Under the pieces are notes generated by a model. That model searched no databases and was not told where the DNA came from. It was given only the letters and a program-made list of their open reading frames with translations. A stretch of DNA of 64,000 bases, from the NCBI RefSeq assembly GCF_002024165.1, contig NZ_MWQN01000005.1, positions 248,001-312,000 of the forward strand, read 5' to 3'. The first letter of the stretch is position 1; the number at the start of each line of letters is the position of its first letter. The position numbers were made by a program, and so were the translations under genes. This document shows, in pieces, positions 25,342 to 34,010 of the stretch. This DNA comes from Embleya scabrispora (GTDB lineage: Bacteria; Actinomycetota; Actinomycetes; Streptomycetales; Streptomycetaceae).

Positions 25342-26682
25342 GTGTACGGCGTCACCACCGGGCCGGCCCGAGGCGGAAATCCCGCAGCCCCGGAGGGCTT
25401 TCGACACGGCTCCACCCTGACCGACCGCTGCCCGTGCCGTGCGGACGGCCCGGCCGTGCCCGACCTGCGGCGATGGACCCCCGATCCGATCCTCGCCCAC
25501 GAAGCCACCACGAACGGCACCGGTCCGCAACCGGCGTCGCACGACGGCGAGGACGAGGACGTGGTGACGGTAGCGACGTACAACCTGCGCAACGGATGCC
25601 ACGACCCCGAGACCGAGACCTGGGACCTGGAGCCGCTGAGGCGGCTGGCCCCGTTCTTCCGCGACGTCGACGTGCTCTTCCTCCAGGAGGGTTGGGGCTA
25701 CGGCGCCCAGGGTCAACGCGTCCTGTTCGAGGTCGAGCGGATCCTGGGGATGCGGGCGCTGCGCACGCCCGGGCGCGGTGGCCCGTTGGACCTGGTGGTG
25801 TTCGTGCGCTGGCCGCGCGTGGGTGTGGAGCGGCACTACGACCGGCACGATCCGGCGACGTTCGAGGATCAGTACGGGGACGTCCACCTCATGTTGCCGG
25901 GGTTCCCGGTGCCGGTGGTGGTGCGGTCGGTGCAGTGGCCGTACGCGTCCGGCGACGCGCGCCTGCGCGAGGCCCAGCAACTGGCGGCCCGGGCGGCGCC
26001 CGACGCGTGGTCGTTGATCGCCGGCGACCTCAACGCGTTGTGGCCCGACCGCGACGGCATGCGGGAGTTCCGACCCCGGTGGTGGCTGCTCGCCGCCCAC
26101 GCCAGGTCGCACAAGACGCTGCCGCCGGGACGCCGGGCGGTGTGGTGCGAACGGGTTCGGAGTCGTTCACGGCCGTGGCGGGGTTTCGGGAGGGTGTGGG
26201 ACGCGTGGCGGCTGCGTCGTCGGTGGGTCACCGACACGCGGGCCACGCGCGTTCTCGCCGACGCCGGGTTCGTCAACGCCGCCTCCCTCGCCGGGGATCC
26301 GACGGTTACCGTCACCGCGCAGACCGACAACGGTCAGGGCGGGCGGATCGACCACATCCTGTTCAGCCGGCTGCTGGCGGCCGCGTTCGTCCCGGGAAGC
26401 TACCGGGTCCTGGATCATCCCCTGGTGGACGCCGCGGGGGACCACCGTCCGGTGTTCGTGCAACTCGACGCCCGCCGCCTGGCCCCCGGATCCGTCGCGC
26501 GACCCGGTGGCGGGAGCGTGGGATCGCCCGAGGGAGTCGAGGAGCGGCCCACCGGTGCCGGTGCCGCCGCGTCGTGTTCCGCGTGTGCGGGCACCGGGAG
26601 GCGAGTGGTCGGAGGGCTGGGCGTCGGCCGGGTTCCGGGCCGGTTCCGACGCAGGCGCCGAGTCCCGGTGGGCGCGTCGTGA
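25342..26682 (+). CDS. Endonuclease/exonuclease/phosphatase-family protein
   Basis: 446 aa. EEP motifs in order: TYNLRNG (Asn), FLQEGWG (metal-binding Glu), SLIAGDLNALWPD (Asp/Asn pair), GRIDHILFSR and AGDHRPVFVQL (catalytic His). All expected active-site residues are visible. The N-terminal ~70 residues are poorly conserved and the C-terminal ~65 are low-complexity Gly/Arg. Could act on DNA, phosphoesters or inositides; nothing in the sequence decides. GTG 25342 follows GAGAGG. Confidence 0.85.
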   Translation: MYGVTTGPARGGNPAAPEGFRHGSTLTDRCPCRADGPAVPDLRRWTPDPILAHEATTNGTGPQPASHDGEDEDVVTVATYNLRNGCHDPETETWDLEPLRRLAPFFRDVDVLFLQEGWGYGAQGQRVLFEVERILGMRALRTPGRGGPLDLVVFVRWPRVGVERHYDRHDPATFEDQYGDVHLMLPGFPVPVVVRSVQWPYASGDARLREAQQLAARAAPDAWSLIAGDLNALWPDRDGMREFRPRWWLLAAHARSHKTLPPGRRAVWCERVRSRSRPWRGFGRVWDAWRLRRRWVTDTRATRVLADAGFVNAASLAGDPTVTVTAQTDNGQGGRIDHILFSRLLAAAFVPGSYRVLDHPLVDAAGDHRPVFVQLDARRLAPGSVARPGGGSVGSPEGVEERPTGAGAAASCSACAGTGRRVVGGLGVGRVPGRFRRRRRVPVGAS

Positions 26683-26900
26683 AGGGCCGACGGCTGGCCG
26701 GCGCTCCCCGCGTGCCCGGTGGCCGCCGCCTTGCCGCCGGCGCCCCGTTCCCGCCGACCGTCCGCGTGCGCGGAGATACGCGCGCGGCGGCGGGAGGCGT
26801 CCGGGCCCGCGCGCGGCGGGGCGCCGACGCGGCGTCCGCGCCGGTGGTGTTGCCGTGCCGTCCGGGCGCCCCGGTGCGCTGTGACCGCCCCGACCAGGAC

Positions 26901-27101
26901 TCAGGCTCGCGGCGTCAGGCCGGCGACGAACGCCCGCCAGCCGTCGTCGCCGACGGCGAGGACGGGTGCATGAGGGCCGGCCACCTTGGAGTCGCGGACG
27001 TCGACGCCGCGTGCGCCCCTGCGCCACTGGACGCAGTCCTGCTGGTTGCTGTGGGTACTCGTGGTCCATCGTTCCGGGCCGGACGCGGGCGGGGTGGCCA
27101 T
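26901..27101 (-). CDS. DUF397 protein
   Basis: 66 aa: WTTSTHSNQQDCVQWRR, GVDVRDSKVAGPHAPVLAVG, WRAFVAGL, which is the standard DUF397 pattern. ATG 27101 has AGGAAGG. It lies 30 nt after the XRE gene on the same strand, forming the usual pair. Probably the cognate partner (antitoxin-like or regulatory subunit) of that regulator. Confidence 0.9.
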   Translation of the reverse strand: MATPPASGPERWTTSTHSNQQDCVQWRRGARGVDVRDSKVAGPHAPVLAVGDDGWRAFVAGLTPRA

Positions 27102-27131
27102 CGGTCGTGCCTTCCTGTGGTGGGTCGTCGG

Positions 27132-27986
27132 TCAGAGGGAACGGGCCCGCGCGTGCATCAGCTCGCGCGACTCCCGCTCGTTCAGGGCGCGTTCACACAG
27201 CTGGTCGAACGCGGTCGCGTAGCCGCGCAACTCGTCGGGCTTCTCCAGGTACACGACGTTGAGCAGCGATTCCACCATCACCAGTCGGCTGCCGTCGCGA
27301 AGCTCGAACAGCGAGAACGGGCCGTCCGGCCCCAGGTTGAACCCGGAGTCGAACGGGACGATCCGCACGCTGACGTTCGGCCGCTGCGACGCCTCGACGA
27401 CGTGGTCGAGTTGCCCGCGCATGAGCGCGGCATCCGCACTGGTGCGCAGCGCGCTCTCGCCCACGACCGCGGTCAGGGCGAAGTCGTCCCGGTCCAGGAC
27501 GCGGCTGCGCCCCAGGCGCAACTGCACGTGCGCGTCCAGGCGTTCGGTGTCGCCGTGGTGGAGGTCGCGACCGGCGGCGAGGATGCCGCGGATGTAGGGC
27601 TCGGTCTGCAGCACGGCGGGGAACAGGCTCGGTTCCCATTTGGACAGCCGGGCGGTGTCGGCCTCCAGGCCGAGGAGGTCCTCGTGGGTGGAGCCCAGGT
27701 GGGAGCGGTAGGTGTGCCACCAGTTCCTCTCGCCGCCGGTGTCGACCATGTCCGCCAGTGCCAGGCCCTGCGGCGAGTCCCGATCGACCCCGTAGACGTC
27801 CAGGAGGGCCCAGAGCAGGGCGAGTTCGACCTTGCCCTCGCCGGACTCGATGCGGCTGATCCGCGCGTTCCGGTAGCCGAGGATCGCCCCGACCTGCTCC
27901 TGTTTCAGGCCCGCGCCCTCGCGGAGCCCCTTCAGCCTGGCGCCCAGGCGTCGCCTGCGCAGCGACGGCTGCCTGGCCTCGGTCAT
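27132..27986 (-). CDS. XRE-family regulator with DUF5753 domain
   Basis: 284 aa. HTH: LKGLREGAGLKQEQVGAILG and ARISRIESGEGKV. DUF5753: SLFPAVLQTEPYIRGIL, VVGESALRTS, VSVRIVPFDSGFNLGPDGPF. Intact, unlike the copy at 10667-11556. Its upstream region (28053-28093) carries two copies of GAATATATGCG that may be its operator. Paired with the DUF397 gene downstream. Confidence 0.92.
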   Translation of the reverse strand: MTEARQPSLRRRRLGARLKGLREGAGLKQEQVGAILGYRNARISRIESGEGKVELALLWALLDVYGVDRDSPQGLALADMVDTGGERNWWHTYRSHLGSTHEDLLGLEADTARLSKWEPSLFPAVLQTEPYIRGILAAGRDLHHGDTERLDAHVQLRLGRSRVLDRDDFALTAVVGESALRTSADAALMRGQLDHVVEASQRPNVSVRIVPFDSGFNLGPDGPFSLFELRDGSRLVMVESLLNVVYLEKPDELRGYATAFDQLCERALNERESRELMHARARSL

Positions 27987-28052
27987 CGTCTCAACCCCGG
28001 TGGTCGGGGGCACGGGCGTGCCCGAGTGCATGATACGCGCAACCCCAGAACT

Positions 28053-28093
28053 GAATATATGCGTTCGGGGAGTTGACGAAACGAATATATGCG
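28053..28093. promoter_or_regulatory. Direct repeat GAATATATGCG x2, putative operator/promoter region
   Basis: GAATATATGCG occurs at 28053-28063 and again at 28083-28093, 30 bp start to start (about three helical turns). It lies in one of the most AT-rich patches of the window, between the divergent XRE gene (minus) and the start of the + strand cluster. Same-face spacing fits cooperative binding by an XRE dimer. The region probably also contains promoters for both directions. Confidence 0.55.
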
Positions 28094-28257
28094 GTCCACA
28101 GTGTTGAGCGGGACGACAACCCCCGACACCCCACAGCGGGGCGGCAGGAAGCGTCGCCCGCACACCGGAGACCGAGACGACCGGGCCATCCCCACACGCC
28201 CGACCGACCGGCGCCGACACCCCACCAACACCCGCCCCACACCGAGGACACGCACCC

Positions 28258-28557
28258 ATGGCACACCAACAGCCGTTCAAGGCCGGAGACCTCGTCCAGG
28301 CCACCGCGGCGGGCACCCCACCGCGCACCGTCCACCTGCGCCCGGACCGCGTGCCCTGGCCCAGCAGCCAGGCGGGAACGCTCGTCGTCTGCGACGCACG
28401 ATCGGCGATCGTGGTCCACGCGAACTCGCTGCGCTGCGTCGAAGGCGACGCCGCCCCTCGCGGCGCGGCCCGTCCGCCCGACGTGACTCGACGGGCCGTC
28501 ACCGGGGAGCTGCACCACGGCGGTACGTCCGTCGACGATCGCGACGGCGAACCGTGA
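28258..28557 (+). CDS. Small protein of unknown function
   Basis: 99 aa. The first ~65 residues could form a small beta barrel (FKAGDLVQATAAG, AGTLVVCDARSAIVVHANSL); the rest is polar. ATG 28258 has GAGGA 10 nt upstream. It overlaps the downstream HATPase gene by GTGA. First gene of the + strand cluster. It is too acidic and barrel-like to call a RiPP precursor. Confidence 0.6.
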   Translation: MAHQQPFKAGDLVQATAAGTPPRTVHLRPDRVPWPSSQAGTLVVCDARSAIVVHANSLRCVEGDAAPRGAARPPDVTRRAVTGELHHGGTSVDDRDGEP

Positions 28558-29117
28558 TCACCACACCGCGGGACTCAGGGACCGTCGTGCCGGGCCGATC
28601 CAAGCGGTTTCCCGGCCGAGGACGTTCGATCCTGTGCCTCACCGCCGGCAACACGCCCTCCGACGTCGGCGGCTCCCGCAACGTCGTGGCCGAGACGCTG
28701 AAAACCTGGAGCGCGCCCGAGGATGTGCGCGAGTGGGCCACGCTCGTCGTCAGTGAACTGCTCACCAACGCGATCGACCACGCTCGATGCGCGAGCGCGA
28801 TGGTGGTGCTGTTCGCCGGAGCGGACGAGTTCGTGATCGTCGTGGTCAACGACGGACTCCCTCCGACCCGTTCGCTGACCGAGGTCGATCCCGCCCGCGA
28901 CGACGCCGAGGGCGGACGCGGCCTGTTCCTGGTGGCCGCCACGAGCACACGCTTCGGCGCAACCCGTCGACTCGGCCGCACCATCGTGTGGGCCGGCCGC
29001 ACCGACCAACCGCCGCACACGCCCGCATGCCCCACGCCGCGCGACCGCCCCCGGCGATGCCGTGGTCCCCGCATCGGCCGTCGAACCCGCGGCCGAACGG
29101 GCGGCAACCGGCGGTAA
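28554..29117 (+). CDS. HATPase (anti-sigma/RsbW-like) protein
   Basis: 187 aa. VVSELLTNAIDHARC is the N-box, VVVNDGLPPTRS the G1-like loop and AEGGRGLFLVAATSTRFG the G2 region, as in Streptomyces regulatory GHKL kinases. The C-terminal 40 residues are Arg/Pro-rich. GTG 28554 overlaps the preceding stop. Probably a regulatory component; partner unseen. Confidence 0.8.
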   Translation: MITTPRDSGTVVPGRSKRFPGRGRSILCLTAGNTPSDVGGSRNVVAETLKTWSAPEDVREWATLVVSELLTNAIDHARCASAMVVLFAGADEFVIVVVNDGLPPTRSLTEVDPARDDAEGGRGLFLVAATSTRFGATRRLGRTIVWAGRTDQPPHTPACPTPRDRPRRCRGPRIGRRTRGRTGGNRR

Positions 29118-29183
29118 CCGCATGACCTGCACCCGACCGAACCCCTCGGCCGACCGTCCTCGACGATCTCCGGAGCTCTACCC

Positions 29184-29939
29184 GTGCCCATCCACCACAT
29201 CGGCGACGACCGCGCCACGGTTACCCTCGGCGTGGACATCCTGCCGTGCGACGTCGCAACGAACATGGCGAACGTCTTCGCCTCCATGGCCCGCCTGCAC
29301 CCCGACGTGGGCCTCGCGCACCGCGACACCCCGACCGAGGCGGACGCGAGCGGCTTCGACCGGGTGCGATGGATGGTTCCCGGCGTCGAGTGCGCGGCCG
29401 ACGACCGCGACGCGTGGTGGAGGCGCGTCCCGGCCACACTCGGCGCCCTGGACGCCGACGCACACATCCACGCGGTCGGCGCATACGAGAGCGACGGAGT
29501 CGTCGCCCGCGGCCGACTGCCGATCCGCCTCGCATCGCTCGAGAACCCGCAGCTCGCGCGACTGCACGCCAAATGGCGCCCGCCGCTGACCCTGGGTCTG
29601 ATCACCGACGCCCGCGGACTGGTCGTCACCGACCACGGCCTCTGGTTCCACCGGCTCCCACCGCTTGCGGTCGTCCCCGTCGGCTACAACGCGGGCGCCT
29701 ACCTGGCGGCACTGCCCGCACTCGTCGGCGAGGGCGAGTACGACGCGTTCGAAAGGGCCGTGGTCTCGCACTACACGGCGGCCCTCCTCGACGCCCTCGA
29801 GCGCCGTTTCCCCACGTCCTTGTGCGTCTGCGGACGCACACCGGACGAACACGCGCCCGCAGCGCATCAGGTGGGCCAGTACGCCGACATCGCCGCCGAG
29901 GCACCCGTGTCCGATCCGGACGCGGCGGCCCCGACGTGA
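29184..29939 (+). CDS. Unknown protein, CxCGR family member 1 of 3
   Basis: 251 aa from GTG 29184 (CCGGAG upstream). Shared with the next two genes: HPDVGLAHR near the N-terminus, LGALDADAHIHAVG in the middle, PPLTLGLITDARGLVVTDHG followed by LWFHRLPP and VPVGYNAGAYLA, and a Cys/His-containing C-terminus CVCGRTPDEHAP. The Cys-x-Cys-Gly-Arg...Glu-His tail could bind a metal. I do not recognise the family. No signal peptide or membrane helix. Confidence 0.7.
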   Translation: MPIHHIGDDRATVTLGVDILPCDVATNMANVFASMARLHPDVGLAHRDTPTEADASGFDRVRWMVPGVECAADDRDAWWRRVPATLGALDADAHIHAVGAYESDGVVARGRLPIRLASLENPQLARLHAKWRPPLTLGLITDARGLVVTDHGLWFHRLPPLAVVPVGYNAGAYLAALPALVGEGEYDAFERAVVSHYTAALLDALERRFPTSLCVCGRTPDEHAPAAHQVGQYADIAAEAPVSDPDAAAPT

Positions 29940-30094
29940 TCGTCACACCCCGGCGGCCCTCGACGCCCGACCCTCGACCGCGTCGCGAACGGCCCGGGCG
30001 GCGACCGGCAGTACAGCCGTGACCTCCCCCGCCCGACCGTAGGCAACCGCAGTCCCGCCCCTTCCGACCACACACGAAACCCGGAGTTCGGTCC

Positions 30095-30856
30095 ATGACC
30101 AGGTATCACCGCGGCGACGAGTTCGACTCCGTCACCCGGGGCGTGCTCACCCTGCCCCTGAGACGCGTCGACGACAAGGACACCGTCCTGGCCTACACGG
30201 TCCACGCCGAGCAGATCGACTACGCCGACACCATCCAGGCCCTGCACCCGACGGTCGCCCTCGCCCACCGGGAGGTACTCCCGTGCAGGGCGCCGTCCAC
30301 CGCCCGCGTGGAGTACACCGCTCCGGGGACGATGCACGGCTTCGAGGACACCCTCGCCTGGTCGACGTTCGTCCCCGAGGAGTTGGGCCGTCTGGACGCC
30401 GACGCCCACATGTTCACCCTCGGCGACCGGGAACGGATCGCGATCCGCGGCGACCTGATACGACGCCTGGACCTCCCGCCGATCGCGGACCTGAACGATG
30501 CCTGCGCCGCATGGAGCCCTCCGCTGACCCTGGCGCTGGTCCACGACCCCGGGGGCATCGTCCCCACCGACCGGGGCCTGTTCTTCACCCTGCTCCCGCC
30601 CCCGACGATCGTCCCCCTGGGTTACAACCTCGCCGCCCTCCTGGCGATGCGCGCCGCCGACCCGGGCAACCCACGAGACGAGGCGCTGCGGGAACGCGCG
30701 GCGGACCACTACCGCACGAGTCTCCACCAGGCCCTCACCGACGCATACCCGACACACTGCGCCTGCGGACGCATCCCCGCCGAGCACGAGCCCACCGACG
30801 AACAACTGCGCCGCTACCTCGACATCGCCCGAGGCCCCCACGCGATTCCCGCATGA
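30095..30856 (+). CDS. Unknown protein, CxCGR family member 2 of 3
   Basis: 253 aa from ATG 30095 (CCGGAG upstream). It repeats the family blocks: HPTVALAHR, LGRLDADAHMFTLGD, PPLTLALVHDPGGIVPTDRG, VPLGYNLAALLA and CACGRIPAEHEP. Gaps of about 150 bp separate the three paralogs and each has its own ribosome-binding site. The most divergent block is residues 45-75. Function unknown. Confidence 0.7.
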   Translation: MTRYHRGDEFDSVTRGVLTLPLRRVDDKDTVLAYTVHAEQIDYADTIQALHPTVALAHREVLPCRAPSTARVEYTAPGTMHGFEDTLAWSTFVPEELGRLDADAHMFTLGDRERIAIRGDLIRRLDLPPIADLNDACAAWSPPLTLALVHDPGGIVPTDRGLFFTLLPPPTIVPLGYNLAALLAMRAADPGNPRDEALRERAADHYRTSLHQALTDAYPTHCACGRIPAEHEPTDEQLRRYLDIARGPHAIPA

Positions 30857-30990
30857 TCGACGCCGCCCGACCCTCGACAGCGCGACACCGGCGGCGATCG
30901 ACACCACACACGCGACCGAGCCCCGTTCGAGTCTTCCCGCTCCCGGGCCGTTCCCGAGCCCTTCCCATCGTCGAGATACCGGAGTCTGCC

Positions 30991-31719
30991 GTGACCGTGT
31001 ACAAACCCGCCGCCGCCCCCATGACGGTCGTCACCGGGGGCGTGCACACCGCATCCCTCGACGAAGCAGCCGACCAGGACGAGGTTTTCCACGCGTTCTC
31101 CATATTTCACCCCGACGTCCGGCTCGCACATCGCGCCCGGCTTCCGGATACGCCACCGTGCCGACGATCGGCGCGAGTGCGATGGACGGTGCCAGGCGCC
31201 GCACGCGACGACCACGAGGTGCGCGTCGCGCGCATCCCCGCCGCGCTCGGCGCCCTGGACGCCGCTGCCCACATCGGCATGCGCGAAGACCTCGGCGACG
31301 GCTTCGTCGTCGTCCGCGGCTTCGTCCTCACCCGGTCCGTGGCGAGCCCCGCACACGACGCCGCCGGGCATCCGCCGTCCACCGTGGCACTGGTGACCGT
31401 TGACACCGACGCGATGCGGTACACCGACGACGGGCTCTGGTTCACCCGACTCCCGGCACCACCGGCGTACGTCGAGGTGGGCGACAACCTCGCCGCCCAC
31501 CTGGCCCTGGCCTTCCCCACCACGCACGGCGATCCCCCGCCCGGTGACATCCTCCTGCAGGCGCTGTCCTTCTACTGGTCCGCGATGCGCGACACGCTCG
31601 ACCGACGCTGCGGCCCCGCAGGATGCCCGTGTGGCCGCGCTTGCCGCGAACACCGGCCCTCGGCCGACCGCATCAGGCACCACCCGGCGTTCACGGCCGC
31701 GACCGAACACCGACGCTGA
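30991..31719 (+). CDS. Unknown protein, CxCGR family member 3 of 3
   Basis: 242 aa from GTG 30991 (CCGGAG upstream). Family blocks: HPDVRLAHR, LGALDAAAHIGMRE, DDGLWFTRLPAPP, EVGDNLAAHLALA and CPCGRACREHRP. The central segment PPSTVALVTVDTDAMRYTD is less alike than in members 1 and 2. Same strand and spacing as its siblings. Confidence 0.7.
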   Translation: MTVYKPAAAPMTVVTGGVHTASLDEAADQDEVFHAFSIFHPDVRLAHRARLPDTPPCRRSARVRWTVPGAARDDHEVRVARIPAALGALDAAAHIGMREDLGDGFVVVRGFVLTRSVASPAHDAAGHPPSTVALVTVDTDAMRYTDDGLWFTRLPAPPAYVEVGDNLAAHLALAFPTTHGDPPPGDILLQALSFYWSAMRDTLDRRCGPAGCPCGRACREHRPSADRIRHHPAFTAATEHRR

Positions 31720-31923
31720 CCGACACCGCGCAGCCGCCCGCCCCTCGGACCACCCACCGCACGCCGACGGCCCGACCAACCGCGGCGGGAAACGTACCGG
31801 CACGCCGGTGGGCGAGGGCGGGTGTCCCCAACGTCGCGGACACCCGCCCGTGGGCGGCGCGGACCCCCGAGGAACACCGCGCCGCCCCCCGATCCGATTC
31901 CTCGCGACTTCTGGAGCACACCG

Positions 31924-32604
31924 GTGACCACCTCCACCACCATCGACCTCGTTCGGCCCGCGTTCCGGCAGCACGGCCCGCGCGAACTCCCCGGCACCCG
32001 ACGGGTGTTACCCCGCCCCGGCACAGCCCCCGGGGGCTGGTGCCTGCACCTGTTCGCGGCGACCGGCCGCGCGGAGGACGCCGCCGTGTGCCTCACCGGA
32101 CTCCTCCACGCCGAACTGGGCGACGAGGGAGCCCTGTCCACGGCCGCCGTCATCGCCGACGCCGACCCGACCGCGAATCCGGGCCGCGCGAACCGGAGCC
32201 TGCCGCCCGAACTCGTGTGCGCCGTCACCGATCGGGCCCACGCCGACGACGAACACCGCGTCGCACTCGTCCTGAGCCGCCACACCACCGACGACCCACA
32301 CGACGACAGCGTCCATGTCCGGGTGCTGCCGCCCGGCGAACTCCCGCGCTACGAAGCCATTCCGGGCTTCGTCGACCGACTCGTGCGATCCCCGCACGCC
32401 GCTCCCACACCGTACGTGCTCCGCGTGCACACGCTCACCGGCGCCGCACACGGCGGGCCCACGCAACCGGGCGGCCGCCCCGGGGCCTGGACACACCGCA
32501 TGGGACGCCCCCACACACCCCGCATCCCCCATCAGCGACCCGCGCCCCGCAGACCCGAGCAGGCGCCGCACCTTCCCGAGCCGGGTCGGATACCGGCTCC
32601 CTAG
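31924..32604 (+). CDS. Unknown protein
   Basis: 226 aa from GTG 31924 (CTGGAG upstream, same style of start as its three neighbours). A globular part of about 165 residues (GGWCLHLFAATGRAEDAAVC, HRVALVLSRHTTDDP) is followed by a Pro/Arg/His-rich tail. It lacks the CxCGR motif. It is not recognisably related to the tandem paralogs but lies in the same run. Confidence 0.5.
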   Translation: MTTSTTIDLVRPAFRQHGPRELPGTRRVLPRPGTAPGGWCLHLFAATGRAEDAAVCLTGLLHAELGDEGALSTAAVIADADPTANPGRANRSLPPELVCAVTDRAHADDEHRVALVLSRHTTDDPHDDSVHVRVLPPGELPRYEAIPGFVDRLVRSPHAAPTPYVLRVHTLTGAAHGGPTQPGGRPGAWTHRMGRPHTPRIPHQRPAPRRPEQAPHLPEPGRIPAP

Positions 32605-32851
32605 ACCGAGGGTGGGTCCGTACTCGCTCGCCCGAGGGCCCACCACTCGGAGCCCGCCCGCCGCGCCCCCGCGGTCGACCGTCCCCCTCCCGACGGCGTC
32701 CGCGGGGCGTGGCGCGGCGAGCGGGCGCGTGCCGCGCTGCCGCACCGCGAGGCACACCCGGCCGGCACCGACCGCGCGACGTCGGTGCCGGCCCCCCACT
32801 CGATCCCTTGGCCGAACACGGCAACGACCCGACATGGAACGGAAATCGACG

Positions 32852-33928
32852 GTGCACACCCCACACCCGCCCGCCATCACCCCTGCGCCACGCCGACGCC
32901 CCGAGCGGACCGTCCATGTGACCTCCGCGCCCCGCGGCGGGTCACGGATCGTGCGGACCCCGGACGACCACACACTTCCCACCGAGGCCATCACCTTCGA
33001 CCCGCAGGAAACCCACACTCTTTTCGGCGCGCTCGTCGCGGACCTCGCCCGCAAAGGCGTCCTCGCCCTGCACCTCGCGTCCGTGGCCGACGGCCTCGAC
33101 GCCCCGATGCGCGACGCCTTCCACCGCGACCTCGCCCGCGTCCTCGCGACAGGGCCCGCGCGAGACCTCCCGGTGGAACACCGCCCCCCGGCCCCGACCC
33201 CCGACGGACCCGGCACGGTCGGGACGGCCCTGCCGGGCGCAGGCCCGTCCCCGACACCCGCAGCCAGGACGGCCGCCGGCCTCGCCCCGCCGTGGGACTT
33301 CGGCCGGATGTCGATCGACGGCCCGAACGCAGCCGGCAAGACCACCCTCATGCTCGGCCTCGCCCACGCCCTCGGGATGCCGGGCCTGGACACCGGACCC
33401 ACCTACCGCGCCGTCGCCGCCCACGCGATACCCCAGGGCATACCGCCCACCGACCTCGCGCACCACCTGACGATCGTCATAAGACCGGGCCTCGCACAAC
33501 GCCTGCTGTGGCGGGGCATCGACATCCGCGACGACGACCTGTTCGGTCCCCGCGCGGGCGCGAACATCGGCCACGTGGCCGGGGACCCGTACTGGCGCGA
33601 GGCCATCCGCGACCTCCACGCGCATATCTGCGCACAGCACCGCGACATCGTGGTCGTCGGCCGCGACGTCGCCCCCACCCTCCTGTCCGACGCGACCCTG
33701 AACGTGTTCCTCACCGCCGACCTCCCGGTGCGCCACACCCGACGCGAACTCCAATGGGCCCACCATCCCGAACGGCCCGTCCACGTCGACGCCCTCACCG
33801 AACGCGACCTGGCCACCCGCGCCTGGATCGCCGAACACCGCCCGCAGGCACACCGCCTGGACCTGGACACCACCACCCTGCGCATCGACCAAGTCCTGGA
33901 CACCGTCGTGCACTCGATCCCCGGATGA
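32852..33928 (+). CDS. Cytidylate-kinase-like P-loop protein with an extra N-terminal domain
   Basis: 358 aa from GTG 32852 (ACGGAAA upstream); ATG 32834 is an alternative with no ribosome-binding site. Residues ~150-355 match the CMK fold: MSIDGPNAAGKTTLMLGLA (P-loop), DTGPTYRAVAAHA, DDLFGPRAGANIGHVAG, VVVGRDVAPTLLSDATLNVF and TADLPVRHTRREL. The preceding ~145 residues are not part of any kinase I know and include a Pro-rich linker. Canonical Ser-Gly-x-Gly-Lys-Ser of housekeeping CMK is changed to Asn-Ala-Ala-Gly-Lys-Thr, and the enzyme is in a RiPP-like neighbourhood, so a specialised role is more likely than pyrimidine salvage. Confidence 0.75.
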   Translation: MHTPHPPAITPAPRRRPERTVHVTSAPRGGSRIVRTPDDHTLPTEAITFDPQETHTLFGALVADLARKGVLALHLASVADGLDAPMRDAFHRDLARVLATGPARDLPVEHRPPAPTPDGPGTVGTALPGAGPSPTPAARTAAGLAPPWDFGRMSIDGPNAAGKTTLMLGLAHALGMPGLDTGPTYRAVAAHAIPQGIPPTDLAHHLTIVIRPGLAQRLLWRGIDIRDDDLFGPRAGANIGHVAGDPYWREAIRDLHAHICAQHRDIVVVGRDVAPTLLSDATLNVFLTADLPVRHTRRELQWAHHPERPVHVDALTERDLATRAWIAEHRPQAHRLDLDTTTLRIDQVLDTVVHSIPG

Positions 33929-34010
33929 CCCACGACAGGCCCCGGCCCGCAGCCGGTCCCACCGCCCGGCGACCACGCCCTCACCCCGCGTCCACCAGGA
34001 GCGCCACGCC

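Noticed and set aside
23694-28076. 1460-codon + strand frame across several genes
   Set aside because: Arg/Pro/Gly shadow frame; the real genes in other frames carry all recognisable motifs.
28258-28557. 99-aa protein as the LanB precursor
   Set aside because: Looks like a folded barrel; no leader/core division and few Cys/Ser/Thr in the C-terminus.
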